DNA of 64,000 nucleotides from Scatophagus argus. Its lineage: Eukaryota; Chordata; Actinopteri; Scatophagidae. The stretch covers positions 13,241,501 through 13,305,500 of the forward strand of contig NC_058501.1 in assembly GCF_020382885.2 (NCBI RefSeq). Reading direction: 5' to 3'. The notes under the pieces were generated by a model. It was not told where the DNA came from. It made no database searches and saw nothing but the letters and a program-made list of their open reading frames with translations. Of this stretch, positions 1-13,100 are shown one piece after another. Made by a program: the position numbers and the translations under genes. Within the stretch, counting starts at the first letter, position 1, and every line of letters begins with the position of its first letter.

Positions 1-2387
1 CATGTCTAGGCTATATGGTCAGTTTATAAGCTGAAGTGAGACCATGTTCAAGATGGGACAGGGGATTTATTAGTCACAATCTCCTATAGCTGAGCTTCAA
101 ACACTGTGTGGAAGTGATTATGGCCCTTAAGCTCCTATGACATGGATATCTCCTGGCTCTGCAGCGCTCTGTCAGAGGATCATACTTTAATCTGTTTGTA
201 AAGACACTAGGTATGACACAGGCGCTTCAGGAATGTAACCTGCCATTAATATCAATTACAGATGGATTCAATGACCAATGATCAGGGGAGTTCAGGGACC
301 CAGGCAGTGTAAGAATGTCCTGCTCTCCTTCCAAAGGTAGATGGTTGGGCTTAAAGCAAAAATGATGAAAGTGCAAATTTGCTTGTTAGTGACAGAAATA
401 CTCCCGAATTTTTCTGCAGGTTAAACGTTTTGGATTTGGTGACTACTGTTGACAGATCTTATGTTGTAAAATGAGGTTGAAAACAAAAATAAAATGGAAC
501 AAGTAAAGGTGAAATGCCTCATCAGACCTTTTATTAGCTTAATAATCATCAAATCAACAACGCTGAGCAGTGGGGGATGTAATCATGGGCACATCAGCAC
601 CATAAAAAGCCAGCAAGCAGAACTATCCTATTTTTACAAAATAATTGGCTCACCACTTTCACCCCCAGCCTCCTCAGACAACGTTGTGTGGGTTTAATGA
701 CACACATCCATACCAGCCTGTGCCAGCTGGCAGCACATGGGCCCTGGCAGACTCGGCCTTCGATGAGAGAAGCAGTGGACCACTTTAACCTCACAGCTCT
801 CGCTAGCCTCCCATAGGCTCCGAACAATTTCAGATGGAACTGGGAAACGACAGCCCTCTCAACGTCCAATAGAAACACCAAGCCAGAGAGCAGCCTATGA
901 ATTCCAAGTTAGACAAATAAATCCATACATGTTTGTGGTCCAGCCGACCAGCAACTCTTGTGCCAACCTTTGGTTTGTGATCATTTAAAGTGGGCGGCAC
1001 ATGAATGATATATCAACATACTCTCCAGTACATGAAAAAACATATGGAGTCAATAAAGTAACTAGCCAAAGAAAGTGTATGACACAGATATGAAACTAGC
1101 ACAATTTCAAACCTGTTCTTCATCCAGGTCTAGGAGTTATGTCAAGACAAAGCCTCGTTGACCTACATATTACAGGGAAACAATACAACTAAATTAGAAG
1201 TTGACTGCTGTACAGTCGTGGGTTTAAAATTGTAGTTTGGCCACTTCTAATGAGAGCACTGAGGTAACATTCAATATAGATGAGGGTGATTACTCATGAG
1301 ACGTGTCTACACCTCATAAGTGGTTTAGATGACATCATTGCTGCCACTCTCAGCCAGGGAGGCCAGGTATTTTAGGAGACATGAATGGATGCATGCCATG
1401 GAAAGTCTGAGACATTTAGTCTGTAACTAAAAGGGTGCCAATACCACCGCAAAACTGATAAAACATATCAATGGCAACCTTTCATATTTGCAAAAAGTAT
1501 ACTTTAGCATCATGTTCCACTAATTTAACAGCTAACAAAATTACATATCCAGAGATTTTTGAGATATTTAGTGACTGATTCACAGAGGGATTAGTGTGGC
1601 TGATAATACCAATGTTCAATTTAAACTCCTTTTTCCGCTAGAATGTCAAAGTGCTGAAAGACTTCTGAAACTGAGAGTCCCTCAGGTGGGGTAAAGCCCT
1701 GTCCCCTCAGCTCCTCAACAGACCCAAACCACCTCCCGAGAGCAGCTTTTGGGGCCCAGAAAAGAGATTATTTCACTAATTCATACTGGAACGAAATGGG
1801 TTTCATTATGATTCAAATTACTATAATAGAATCAAATTAGGGAAGTAGGATATTAATATGTTTGCCCATGACCAAGGATTTAAATACCTTATCTTTCCCT
1901 CTTTATCTCGCCTTAATTTTTATGTTTCTCTGTCTTGAAAAACAGCAATCAAGCTCTACGTCTGACTGCTAAAGCAGAGCAATTCTTTCAGGCATGAAAG
2001 CCAGATTGTTTAAATCAAAAAGTTAGTTACTCTTGAATCATGCATTTTTATTTCTGCTCCATAACAGCCAATTTGAACACAACAATATGAACAACCTGGA
2101 TAATCAAAGCTTGGCAAGTAAAGTACATTATCAACCTGCTAGGCGGTGTTTTCAATCTGAGCTGCTCTGGAACAAGTCCTGGCGGCACCTTTTGAAGTGC
2201 AAAGAATATATGACTAACTTTTTTATAGAGGTACCTCCATGTATTTTTGTACATGATTTTTAACCAGTGAAAAAAGGCAGATTGTTTTTCATTTCAGTGT
2301 TCTGTGTGTGCGGCTGTTTGCTTTTGAGGTTTGGTGATAGTGAAGGAAAAGCTAACAGAGAGACAGAGACAGTGATTGTTATCTTAC
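1..2387. other. fhod3 intron 2 (partial), no exon seen
   Basis: This stretch lies downstream of the second coding exon of the minus-strand formin, so it should be intron. I looked on the minus strand for the next expected formin exon (a basic GRGKKHS-like start followed by ILRTQLSVRV-type sequence) and did not find it. No credible coding exon was seen on either strand; the short ORFs here lack splice context and family resemblance. Confidence 0.6.
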
Positions 2388-5300
2388 CCTCCTTCCTCCT
2401 GAAATCCCTCCAGTTCATCTCTCTGCTCTGCCAGGGTGGACTCCAGGTCCAGGTAGCTTCCATTATGGGACAGCTGTAGGGCACAGTCATCAGGCTAAAG
2501 AGGAAAGAAGACACAGTCAAGCAATGATTTGTCTTCAATTCTCTTGACATCATGTCGTTTACACTTAATACATGTAAAGCATGCTGAACTTTAATTAAGT
2601 TAAAGAAGTGAAGCACTGCTCTGACAGATCAGCACTCACTCATTGCGCTGAACAAGGTGACAATGGGACCATGACCATGAATAATGTTTTCAAAGCTTTG
2701 ACTCAGGCAACATGTGTAGGAGTTTAATTTTAAAGGGGAGAGACAACAGAGCTCCAACATTATGGGGGCAACATATCACCAGAGTAACTGCCAACTACTG
2801 TTTGCTCTAGTTATCCACGGCACTACCTATAGTTGCCGTTAGCTCGGTTAGCTCAGTTAGCCCTAAGGCGGACAGGATTGTTCCTGGGCTGCAACCTCGG
2901 ATCACGGGGGAGTCCCTAGCTCAGCTGAACAGCCAGTGAACACAGATGGACACCAGACCGGGACCGGGCACACCCTCTGAGACCGACACAGGCCAGTTTG
3001 ACGACAAGGGATGAAGTACAGAGGTGATTTACAGCAGGAAAACAAGGCCTGTGACTCCGGGAGGAGAAGACATACATGGCAGGCTACATGGAAGGCGGAG
3101 GGGACAGGAGATAGGTGAAGCAAGAGACTCTGAGATGTCTGATGAGAGGTGTCTGCATTTCACACAAAATACATAACAAGTTCATAACCACATGCATATT
3201 AATCACAATGTGGTAAGACTTTATTCTTTAAATCACAACTTGCAGCAACAACACTGCTGATGTTTGTTGTGTGACCATAACAAAACAATTTTGCTAAATG
3301 CGCAATGTATTTGAGGTTTATGTCTAGTCTGCAGTGGACCATAGAAAGTTATTTTATCAACTCCTGTCAGCGCTCCACAATGACAAGCAGAGCAAGGTTG
3401 GAGAGAAGTCATGCAGATTTGGCAGACTGGTGCCTCTTATCTCTCTGCTCTCCCTGTCCGATAAACTATCATCACACAAGATGATTTTGCAGAGGAGGTA
3501 TGATTTGTCTGGTCTTGAATGGCTGTCATCAGCTGACTGTGGTCAAGGGGGATGAGGAATGAGAGTGTCTGTTCACTTGTCTGGGTGACCTCCAAATTGG
3601 AGATATTAACCTATTTATATTCAGAGCCCTGTCAGCTCCACGGGGCAGCGGCTCCAGCGGTGAAGCAGATGACAGGAAAACAAATACCATTAAAGGAGGG
3701 CAAACACATTACTTAGGTGGAGAGAGTGGCACTGCTCTGCTCCATCAACAGCCAGGGTGTTTAAAACAACAACATACTGTACAGTCTACAAATATACACG
3801 AATCAGCACATTCGTCTTCTCTTGTCAGCCAACCCCACACTGAGGGCTTCGTAAAGCAGAAAATCCTATGATACACTTGTAAAATGTACTAGTTACACAT
3901 CCCAAATAAGCAGCCATTAAGAATTCTTTTCTCTTTAAAGAAGAGCAATGTATGTAAACATGTGTGTAACATCCAAAACCACGTGTTTTTTAAATCAGAC
4001 CAGCTATTTCCAGTTCTGATGCAGTTCAATCCTCTCCCACATATGACAGTAACTTAATTGAATGTGAAGGAAAAAGGCTGGGAAAGACATTATGGATCTG
4101 ATGGCTTTGATCTGTTAGGCCACTCTGTTTGTATTACTGCACTGCAGCACTCAAGGACTGTGTCATATTTGAGAACTGAAACAAAACATGTGGTTGGTTA
4201 GGATAACTCTCACTCCTTCTCCAGCTCTCTCTTTCTCTGACTCTGAGCCCTCTCGTTTGCTTTCTGTGCATGGTAAACCAAGGATTATCGGTAATATAAT
4301 AGTTGTATAGATTATAAGGCTGAACTTTCTCATGTTAAGAGGACACAAGAGCCATAAACATACACCAAACACCCTATTGTTTCTAAGACGTTCATAAGTC
4401 TTAGTTAGACTGTCGATGTTCTTACAGTTAAGCAGACTAAGGGACATAAAGAAACAGAGAAGAAGACAAACAAAGCTATACTGTAGACACTACACAGGCA
4501 GGGGAGGGAAGAAAGCGCTTCTCCAGATTACAGGACAGATTCTGAACAGACAGGAAATCCAGGAATAAGGGCCAAAGTTAGGCTCACTATTTTTATGCCT
4601 ATGGACTGACATGCCTTACAAATAATGGGTGTGACAGTAATATGAAATGTACCATGAAGGAGAAGACATGCGAAATCGTATACACTGACCAGTGACTGGG
4701 CCCTGCATAATATGTGACATACTGAACCAAACAAAACCAAACAAGAACTTGAATGTTTTTACCCATCAGGAGTCTCCTTAATGTCTAAATCACAAAATAT
4801 CCACTGTGTCCCTTTAAGTCAAGAGTTGTTATCCTCAATGTCCTAAATGTTCATGGATTCACATGAATATTAATTCATTTTGCTAATGTTGACCTGTCTG
4901 CATTCAGTCATAGCTGTGATGCACTGCACCTGCCAGTGGTCTCTACTGATTTTAACCATCTGGAACCAGTTCTCCATCACATCTTATTCTAACTGTCCAT
5001 TTGTTATTCTTTTATTTATTCTAAATAAAATGCTGTTGCTACTTCGACAAGCAGGAAATATGAATATAAAACATATATTAAGATAATGTGTTGCAAAAGT
5101 TTAAGGTGTCATGAACTGGATACGGTTGCTTGCCAAATTTATTAGCACAATTCACCACATTATTTTAGGATTTGTACTTTTTTCAATTACACTTACTACT
5201 GTTGAAGCTTTTGGATTGAACAGAAAGGAAAAAAAAGTTTCACTCTGTATCACAACCTGAAATAGACAAAACACTGGGCTGAATTTGCAGCAGTAACCAG

Positions 5301-7017
5301 TAATTAGCTAGCTGTGGGACAGAGAAATGCATTTCCCCACACAAGGTTTTGACTCACAGACCAAAAGTGAAATTGCAGAAAAGTCAAAGTGAACTGCTAA
5401 AGTCTGCCGTTAATCAGTCCCCATCCATGTATCTGCCCATCCATCCTACTTAACCAGTGTTACTCTGGTTTCTCATTATATAATCAACCTGGATTAATGT
5501 TTACAGGTCTTGCCATGTATAACCACGCCAGGCTGGTGCACTTAAATGGCCGTTAATCCGGAACAGCGCTACGAGATTATCAGCAGCAAAGGCTTCCTTG
5601 GATGCCCCCCACCCAGGACTTGAACCTACGGCGGCCCTGCGATGGCCAAGTCCAGAGAAAAACCACAAGTGCTCTGCTCACACACTGAGGTCTGGCCTCT
5701 CCCTTCAACCACCATACTGTGGTCCACTGACCAGGGAAGCAGTTAAGGCAGAAAGGCCTAAAAATAAACACCATGCAATTTCCAATTAAAAACTGCTATC
5801 TCACTCCAAATTTCATTGTGTTCCACAGGAGAAACACATCTGGAATGAGATAGCATATACTGTGTGCAAGTTGCACATTTGGAACTCAACTCAGCCTAAT
5901 AATAACACCACTGTGTTAGTTTTGTGCAAATGCTAACCTTGTGTCAGCCGGTCTTACACATTTTCGTATGTAAACTGCACCATACTCCAAATCAAACAAG
6001 AGAAATTACAGTAAGACACTTGAAAAGCTTAAAGTTAGTTTGATAAAGCTGAGGATGGTATCTAAAAGTGGAAAGTGATTTAAAACACATTAAAACACAC
6101 TTGAAGCATAAAACAGAAACCGCAGTAGTTATCTCAAATTTATGTCAAGCATGCAGAGGATGAGTCTGTCCATGGAAGGTGCATTCTTCTGAAAGGAGCC
6201 CTCTGCCGAGACAACCCTCCAAAATGCAGAGAAACCTCAACTCTGTGTAACAATGTGTAAAAGAATTCAAAGGAGCTTTGACAGGCTTGAAGGAGGAACC
6301 TGTACTTTACAGCATTTAACATAACTTCTCATTATGGGACTCTGTAATTTCTCAGGGAGAAAAAAAAAATGCAGGAAAACAACCGGCCCAAAAATCGAAA
6401 TTGGTAAAGTGAGAGTCCATTCTCCAAGACTTAGCCACATTTTCCCTCTCTTGAGTTCTGCTTTTGCAATCTGATGCCAGGCCTCAAGGACACCGGGCCA
6501 CAAACTACAAAACACTGACTGAGAAGAAAGAATGTGAAGGACTATTGATCTGTTGATTTGTGTTGCCATTACAAGCAGACCTGGAATAACTCCAGCAGGT
6601 TTTGAGCAGCATGTCCACTTTGTCATCTGACAAGGACAATCATGAAAATCAAGAGGTTGAGTCGGGTAAACTTTCCATCAACACTGCAGCAAAGATGAGA
6701 TACTACAGCTATACATGATATGGATAAATGTTGGTGTCTTACACGCAGATGCTGCATTACAAAGACGTACAGCACACAATAACGTACAGCATTATGATAC
6801 ACGTTGGCGTGGCTATTTCCAACTTCAAAGTGTGTCTGCTGTCCTGACGAAGCTGTTGTTGCTGCACAACGAGCATTTATGGTTTGAATCCTCTTTGCTA
6901 TAACATACAACCCTGGACATAATGGCTTTTTGGCTTTTGATGTTCAAACCTCACAAAACAGTTGCCAGGGTGCCCTCCTATTTACAGCACAATCAGACAC
7001 AAACAACAACAACCACA

Positions 7018-7049
<32 letters not shown>

Positions 7050-9114
7050 GATCCTCCCTCTTGAGACTGTGGACTGAAACTGACAGGAACAGCCTAGAGA
7101 CAGCATATGCAAGCTGTTCTGACTCCCTCGGCACCATGTGTTAGCAGCTTTCTATTTATACCAGACTGACCTGCACCGTAGAGACAGAGCTCAAAGACAA
7201 CAGGTTCGTTGTCAAAGATATTTGTGGGGTCACGCCAAAGTCGCGTCTTCAAATTTTTGAGGGTATGAATCAGAGGACTCATTGCTCAAATGTGGTGAGA
7301 CAGTCTTCTCATCCACCTGACTGTTACTTATTATGAAAAGCACAAGGGCTGCTCCTTCCACTTTACCACTGGCACTACCGTGTCTGTCTAGTTTGCGGTC
7401 CAGCCGGACTGCTGCTAAACTAAGACCAGTCGACAGCACAAAATACATCAGCTCATTGTTTGTGTTTTTAATTCCAACTGCTTCCCTCTCCATCCAATCC
7501 TGCTGGTCAGACTGAGTGGGCTACAAAACGAGAGCCAGGACTGTGGCGATCCACAGCATCCTGAGGCCTCCATGACTTATCTTACCAGCTCTACTCAAAC
7601 AAGATGAAGAACCACTGATCTGACAGAATGAAGAAAGACCCTAATTAACTTTCTATTTACACGACTTCCCAACCAGACTGAGATAAATGCTCAATAAAAG
7701 ACTCGACCTCGGACGCCATGGCCCCTGTGCTTTGTTTAAATTCAAAGGTCGGTCGATGAGGCCTTTTGAAAATGTGCTTGGATGCACATAGTCAGAGGGC
7801 AGAAACAGGCATTTCTCCAGAGATATAGCCTTCAAAGGCCTCTGAAAGGAAAAAGAAAACTGGAAAATGGGCTTCAGGTTTACATACTTTTCACTGGCGT
7901 TCTCTGGGAAACAAACAAGGCAATTACACCACACCAAATTATTTTGAGATGCTTACGACTGGCTGTGTAGTTGTGGATTTTGGGAAGGCCAACTTTTGCA
8001 ACCATAACAATGTGCACTGTTTTACATCCTCAGAAAGTTACAAATAAACAAAGATCGACGTGACGCAGTCGACCAAACGCAACAATGAAGAGGAGCAGCA
8101 AAATGCACTCAGCAACTTTACAGATAACAGTACACTCTAAAAAATGGCTCAAGTTTCAAATTATAAAACGATTCTAAAAATGTGCTAGATGGAAGTTGGA
8201 TTCGGAAGTGGGATTAAGATTAAATTGTTGCAAATTCAAATCCACAGATCTAGGACAGTCTGGGTGGGGAATTATCCTCTTCTACCCCTCAACAACTGAC
8301 CAACTGGGCACCTGAACCCACCTACTCTGAGGCTGAAGTGGCAAATTGGTAACACAAGTGGTTTCCTACCTACATGGACTTTGAGCCTGCCCATTCATGC
8401 TACCACAAATGCCAAGTGCACTCCTTTACAGATTTATTTATTTTCAGCTCACTCATAGTTAAGATGGACTCAACTAAAAGTTGTCCTCTTTATTTATATT
8501 TCTCTTCCACAAAATAACTGGCACAAAGATCAAACCAAGTCTATAATGAAAAGTAAGAAATACAGGTTAAACTGAGGGGGATTACTATTGTGGCCGAGGT
8601 AAACATTAACACATGCCTGCCTTCCCTCACCCATATAAAGGGTGTCTGCTCCACTCAGGTATCACCTAAACCCACCAAATATTCCACTCAGTCATATTAT
8701 TTGCCTGCTTGACTGACACTGTGCAAGCAATAACAGTCTGAATGCATGCTGATGCTCCATCAGCATCACGGATGAGCAAGCTGCTAGTCAGTGGCGCAGT
8801 CATTGGTCCATTAGGTTTGTTTGGTAGTAACCCCATCAATACGTTCAAGCTAATCATTAATTTAACACTTTGTCAGTGTTAATTTTTCACTGAGCTCATT
8901 TAAAGAAACATGAACAAAAACATATGAGATTACAAAGTGTAATGCATACCTTCTGTGGCGCTTTAAGCAGTCTGTGGACTCCAGCAATCTGATTGATCAG
9001 AGGAATATCCTCCCTGAAAGTGTACAGAGGTGGTCTGGTGGGCTCAGGGAAATTGGTGCTGTTGAATGGATCAGTATCATCTAAGAACTGTACCCTAAAT
9101 ACAAACGTAGCCAT
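2388..9114 (-). CDS. fhod3: FHOD3-like formin, first two coding exons (partial gene)
   Basis: FHOD formins nucleate and bundle actin; FHOD3 is the cardiac and striated-muscle member that works in sarcomere assembly. Two coding exons are visible on the minus strand. Exon 1 is 9114-8950 (55 codons, starts MATFVFRVQFLDDTDPF, ends APQK, donor GTATGC). Exon 2 is 2494-2388 (acceptor TTTAG, donor GTAAGA, phase 2) and encodes PDDCALQLSHNGSYLDLE followed by a LAEQRDELEGFQEE stretch. Together they form the start of the N-terminal GTPase-binding-like region. The NFPEP-R-PP and LSHNG-YLDLE segments fit FHOD3 better than FHOD1, as I recall those proteins. The ATG at 9114 is the first in frame and has a good context (A at -3, G at +4). 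The FH3, FH1, FH2 and DAD parts lie left of the window. Teleosts often have two copies (a and b); I cannot say which this is. Confidence 0.9.
5600..5665 (-). repeat. possible tRNA-derived SINE fragment
   Basis: Read on the minus strand, the segment contains GGTTCAAGTCC, a close match to the RNA polymerase III B-box consensus, followed by a C/G-rich run. No matching A box or full cloverleaf could be folded by eye, so this is not a functional tRNA. A degraded SINE head is one explanation, and chance is another. Confidence 0.2.
7021..7050. repeat. (CA)n microsatellite
   Basis: About 14 perfect CA dinucleotides lie inside fhod3 intron 1. It is an ordinary, probably length-polymorphic simple repeat. 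Confidence 0.95.
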
Positions 9115-10158
9115 GATGTATCCATGCAAGGCGATTTTAGATACTGAAAACACGAGATGCAGCACCACAGCCTCTGACAGACAGGCAGATTCCCCCCCCA
9201 CCCCCCCACCCCGGACGGCGAACTACCGGCAGGTCTTCTGCAGTCGCAAAATCCTGCACCCTCAGTTATCCTTGGACCTTCTCCATTCGCTTCACGCAGC
9301 GCAAAGGACGCAGGACAGTGTACACAACAGTCCACAAGTTAACGATCCAGGGCACCTCGTTTGGAGATGCGGTTAGTCAGAGCGGGGCGGCGGTATCCAA
9401 GGGCATTGCGGGCATTTCAGGTGCTGAGGCAAACTGCGGACGGGACTGCAACACTTGGCGCCTGGTCTATGAGAGCGATGGGAAGCGGCTCCCTCCTCAA
9501 GCATAAACTCTGCCAGGGGACGCAGCGGCCAAACCTCATCCACGCCGGCCGACACAGCTCAGATTACAGGCGCAATGGCGGCCTCCAGTGGTGAATGTGA
9601 GAAGTACACAAATCGATGCTCACGAACGCTGGTAGTGACTCAGTTATTCAACTCAAACACTCAAATAATGGATTTGAGTCTAGATGGTATAAAGACCCCA
9701 TGTAGCCTTTATAAGCAGTATGTAAACAAATATTAACCGGTTAATAATTGTAATACAAGCATAATGGATTTGGATTTTTTGATAATAAAATTGCTGAGGT
9801 TTGATAGCAAGCTCTAATCCACATATTGTACCACTGCATATGAAAACTTGAAAATTCGGGTCGCTCTTTCAGGTGTTACCATACAATAAATACCATAATA
9901 ACAGTTGTTTTTTTCCAATAAACCTCAGTAGGGTCGGAGAAACTAGAGTCCTTTCTGAAGGTTCACTGATCCTTTCACCAGAAGATAAGATGCTGACAGA
10001 CCATCAAGCGTGGTTAACGAGTGCTGATGTTCTCTGACAGCACAGCCTAGTCAATCTATTACAGAGGTCTATTACATATTGCAGGATCACACAGTGTGAG
10101 ATTCACATCCCAGCGCTGCACTGTCGTGTCCCTGCAATACTACAGTGTTAGACAGATC
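9115..10158. promoter_or_regulatory. divergent promoter region between fhod3 and slc6a19
   Basis: About 1.0 kb separates the start codons of two genes transcribed away from each other. The part next to the formin (about 9210-9600) is visibly richer in CpG and GC than its surroundings and probably holds the fhod3 promoter and 5' UTR. The part next to slc6a19 is AT-rich, without a CpG cluster, as expected for a tissue-restricted promoter. No TATA box or start site can be fixed from sequence alone. Confidence 0.55.
9192..9212 (-). promoter_or_regulatory. G-quadruplex-capable tract upstream of the fhod3 start
   Basis: The plus strand reads C8-A-C7-A-C4, so the coding (minus) strand carries G4, T, G7, T, G8. 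That gives at least four G-runs with single-base loops, a very strong G-quadruplex pattern. It ends 78 bases upstream of the fhod3 ATG, so it lies in the 5' UTR or the core promoter. Confidence 0.6.
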
Positions 10159-13100
10159 ATGAAGTTAAAACTACCCAATCCAGGGCTGGAGGACAGGATA
10201 TTGTCCCATCAGCAGCTGGACAAGCTGGAAGATGAAGAGGCTGGAGACAGACCAAAATGGAACAACAAGGCCCAATACATGCTGACCTGTGTAGGGTTTT
10301 GTGTGGGACTTGGAAACGTCTGGAGGTTCCCGTATCTGTGTCAGAGTCATGGAGGAGGCGAGTCATCATTTTAACTATTTACACAGTTTGAACAGAAGAG
10401 AGAGAATTCATACCTAATTATACCTAATCCAGACTAGGGATAGATCGATTATTGGGCCCAGCCTGTCCGACTGCAGATAAAGTAAATTAATTTAAAAATG
10501 CTCTTCTGTGGCTCTGCGCATTAATCACTTTCATCTAAGAGGGAGCTCATTTTATTTTATATACTTTCAGGCAGCTTAACCTATAATAATACAATTGTTA
10601 ATAATAGTCCATTTATATTTTGTATTTATAATCTGACTCTGCAAAACAACTATTAACTGAATAAATGTGGTGGAGTAAGAAGTACAATATTTGCCTCCAA
10701 AATGTAGGGGTGAAGTACAAAGCAGCAGAAAATGTAAATAGTCAGTAAGTAATACAAAGTAAGTTGAACTTAGTTACATTCTATCACAGTTTACTCTAAG
10801 ATTTTCATATTTACTACAAATGTGCATCGGTTCCAAACATCAATTATTGGTCTCCTTGATTACTAATGACTGGTATTGGTATCTTTGTTGAATAAAAACA
10901 AAAACAAAACAACATATTGGTTAACTCCTAACCCAGGCCTAATGGAAGAGTACACTAGCATTAGGTATAATCCCATACATCTATATTTGCATTTACTTTA
11001 CAGACATAGGTTAAGTTGGTTACAAAATTATAAGGTCTCCAAAGGATTTTGCTTGAATGATAAAACAAGCAGGAAAACATTTGGTTTTAAGTACTGGGCA
11101 CTGTTAGTCAGTCATGGATTTTTTTTCTTTGGCTTCTCTTTGACTTGATATTTATAAGCTTTATTTTTATTTAGGGATAGTTAAAATATATTGAACTGAG
11201 CTGAACAGAATTGTTTTTGATGAGTAGGAATGACAGTGAGGTGTATATAACAGTGGACATCCCTTGTCCAAGTGAAAGTGTTAATAAGCACATCACGAGA
11301 CCGCCAATCCAATAATAACTTTAGCCTGATAAGAGCTGCGAAACACATCATCGCACATCAGCATGAACTCAAAAGGGTAGATTGTAACTGACCTGTTCAG
11401 ATAAGAAGTCTTTAAGCTTAACAGGAAACCCTTGTAAAGTGCTCACTGTAAGCACATTATGAACCTGACTGCATTCACTGTCTGACTCTGCATGTGCTCA
11501 CGTGCATCCTAAATGATTAACATGAGGATCTTCAAGATTTCACGATCAGCTCAGGGTGTATTGTAAACATGATACCACTGACAGTTCCTTTGTTTTTCCT
11601 TCAGGTGCCTTTATGATACCATTTCTGATCCTGCTGGTTCTTGAAGGAATCCCATTGCTGCATCTTGAGTTTGCCATTGGTCAGCGTTTAAGAAGAGGGA
11701 GTTTGGGAGTGTGGGCTACGATCCATCCTTACTTAACAGGCATTGGTGAGAAATGGTTTGCATGATATTTGTACCAACTGGTGAAAAAGTGCCTAGCATG
11801 AAACCCATTTAAAACATTTGTTGGCAGGAATTGCATCCATGTGTGTATCTCTGACGATCAGTCTCTACTACAACACCATCATTGCCTGGATCATGTGGTA
11901 CTTCTTCAACTCATTTCAAGAGCCTCTGCCTTGGAGTCAGTGTCCCATAAATGTCAATTTAACAGGTAGCTCTACTGGCTCTGTGCTTTTACAGAAAGAA
12001 AAGTCAGAAACTCTTTATTTTTGGCTTAGTGACACACACTGTTGTTCGATTTTGTCAGGTCTTGTCCCAGAGTGTGAGAGGAGCTCCTCTGTAGATTATT
12101 TCTGGTACAGGGAGACTCTGAACACAACACCAGCGTTGGAAGAGTCCGGCGGTCTGCAGTGGTGGATGCTATTATGCCATATTTGCGCATGGTCTGTGCT
12201 CTATATCTGCATCATTCGTGGTATTGAGACTACTGGGAAGGTACAGCAAATTGCTTACTGATTTTAAAGAGATTTATGAGTTGAGTTAAACAATAGTTAC
12301 ACAAATACTTTATTTTCCTAAGGCTGTGTATGTGACTTCAACCCTTCCTTATGTGGTGCTGACAATATTTCTGATCAGAGGATTGACCCTGAAGGGTTCT
12401 TTGAATGGAGTAAAGTTTCTCTTCACACCAGACGTAAGTTGAATTTTTAAGTTCACTTCAGGAATCACTCTGATTAGTGAGTGCAAAAGAGAAATCAGAA
12501 GACATTGAATGTCCTTAAATATATTTAAATCCTATTCGGCAAATACAGGGATAACATTAAGGGGAAAGCAGTGAGGATTAATTATGTTTATGTTATTTTT
12601 TCAGTAAACATTTTTATCTGTTTGGGTTGCTCCAACAGTTAGACCTGTTTATGGGATCCTCAGTGAAATTCCTTATTGGATATATTTTATAGCCCATGCA
12701 GTGCAATAATCAGTTGATCCATAATTGTCTACTTTACTAATTCTTCCAGTTAACAGAGCTGGCGAAGCCAGCGACATGGCTTGATGCGGGTGCTCAGGTT
12801 TTCTATTCCTTCTCTCTGGCTTTCGGTGGTCTCATTTCCTTCTCCAGCTATAACTCCGTGCAGTATGTTTGGTTATTTTGTTTTAAGTGGAATCATTTAC
12901 AGTACAGTAATAGCACTACACTGTAGATAAGTAAAATTGCATTTTTCCTTAAGCAACAACTGTGAGCAGGATGCAGTGATCATCTCTATCATCAATGGAA
13001 TCACCTCAGTGTATGCTGCAACTGTCATTTATACCATTATTGGCTTCAGAGCAACAGAGAGATTTGACAGCTGCCTGTCTGGGTACGTCGTTCACTCTTT

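Larger units (their letters stand above)
2495..8949. other. fhod3 intron 1 (6.5 kb)
   Basis: This is a long first intron of the minus-strand formin, as is usual for the family. It holds a CA microsatellite near 7021-7050 and a possible tRNA-like B box near 5622. Many short ORFs are present but none has splice sites plus recognisable protein sequence. First introns commonly hold enhancers, but nothing here identifies one. Confidence 0.7.

Noticed and set aside
5600..5665. tRNA gene on the minus strand
   Set aside because: A B-box match is present but no A box, acceptor stem or anticodon arm could be found.
8993..9376. 127-codon plus-strand ORF
   Set aside because: It is antisense to fhod3 exon 1, which has clear family homology, splice donor and start context.
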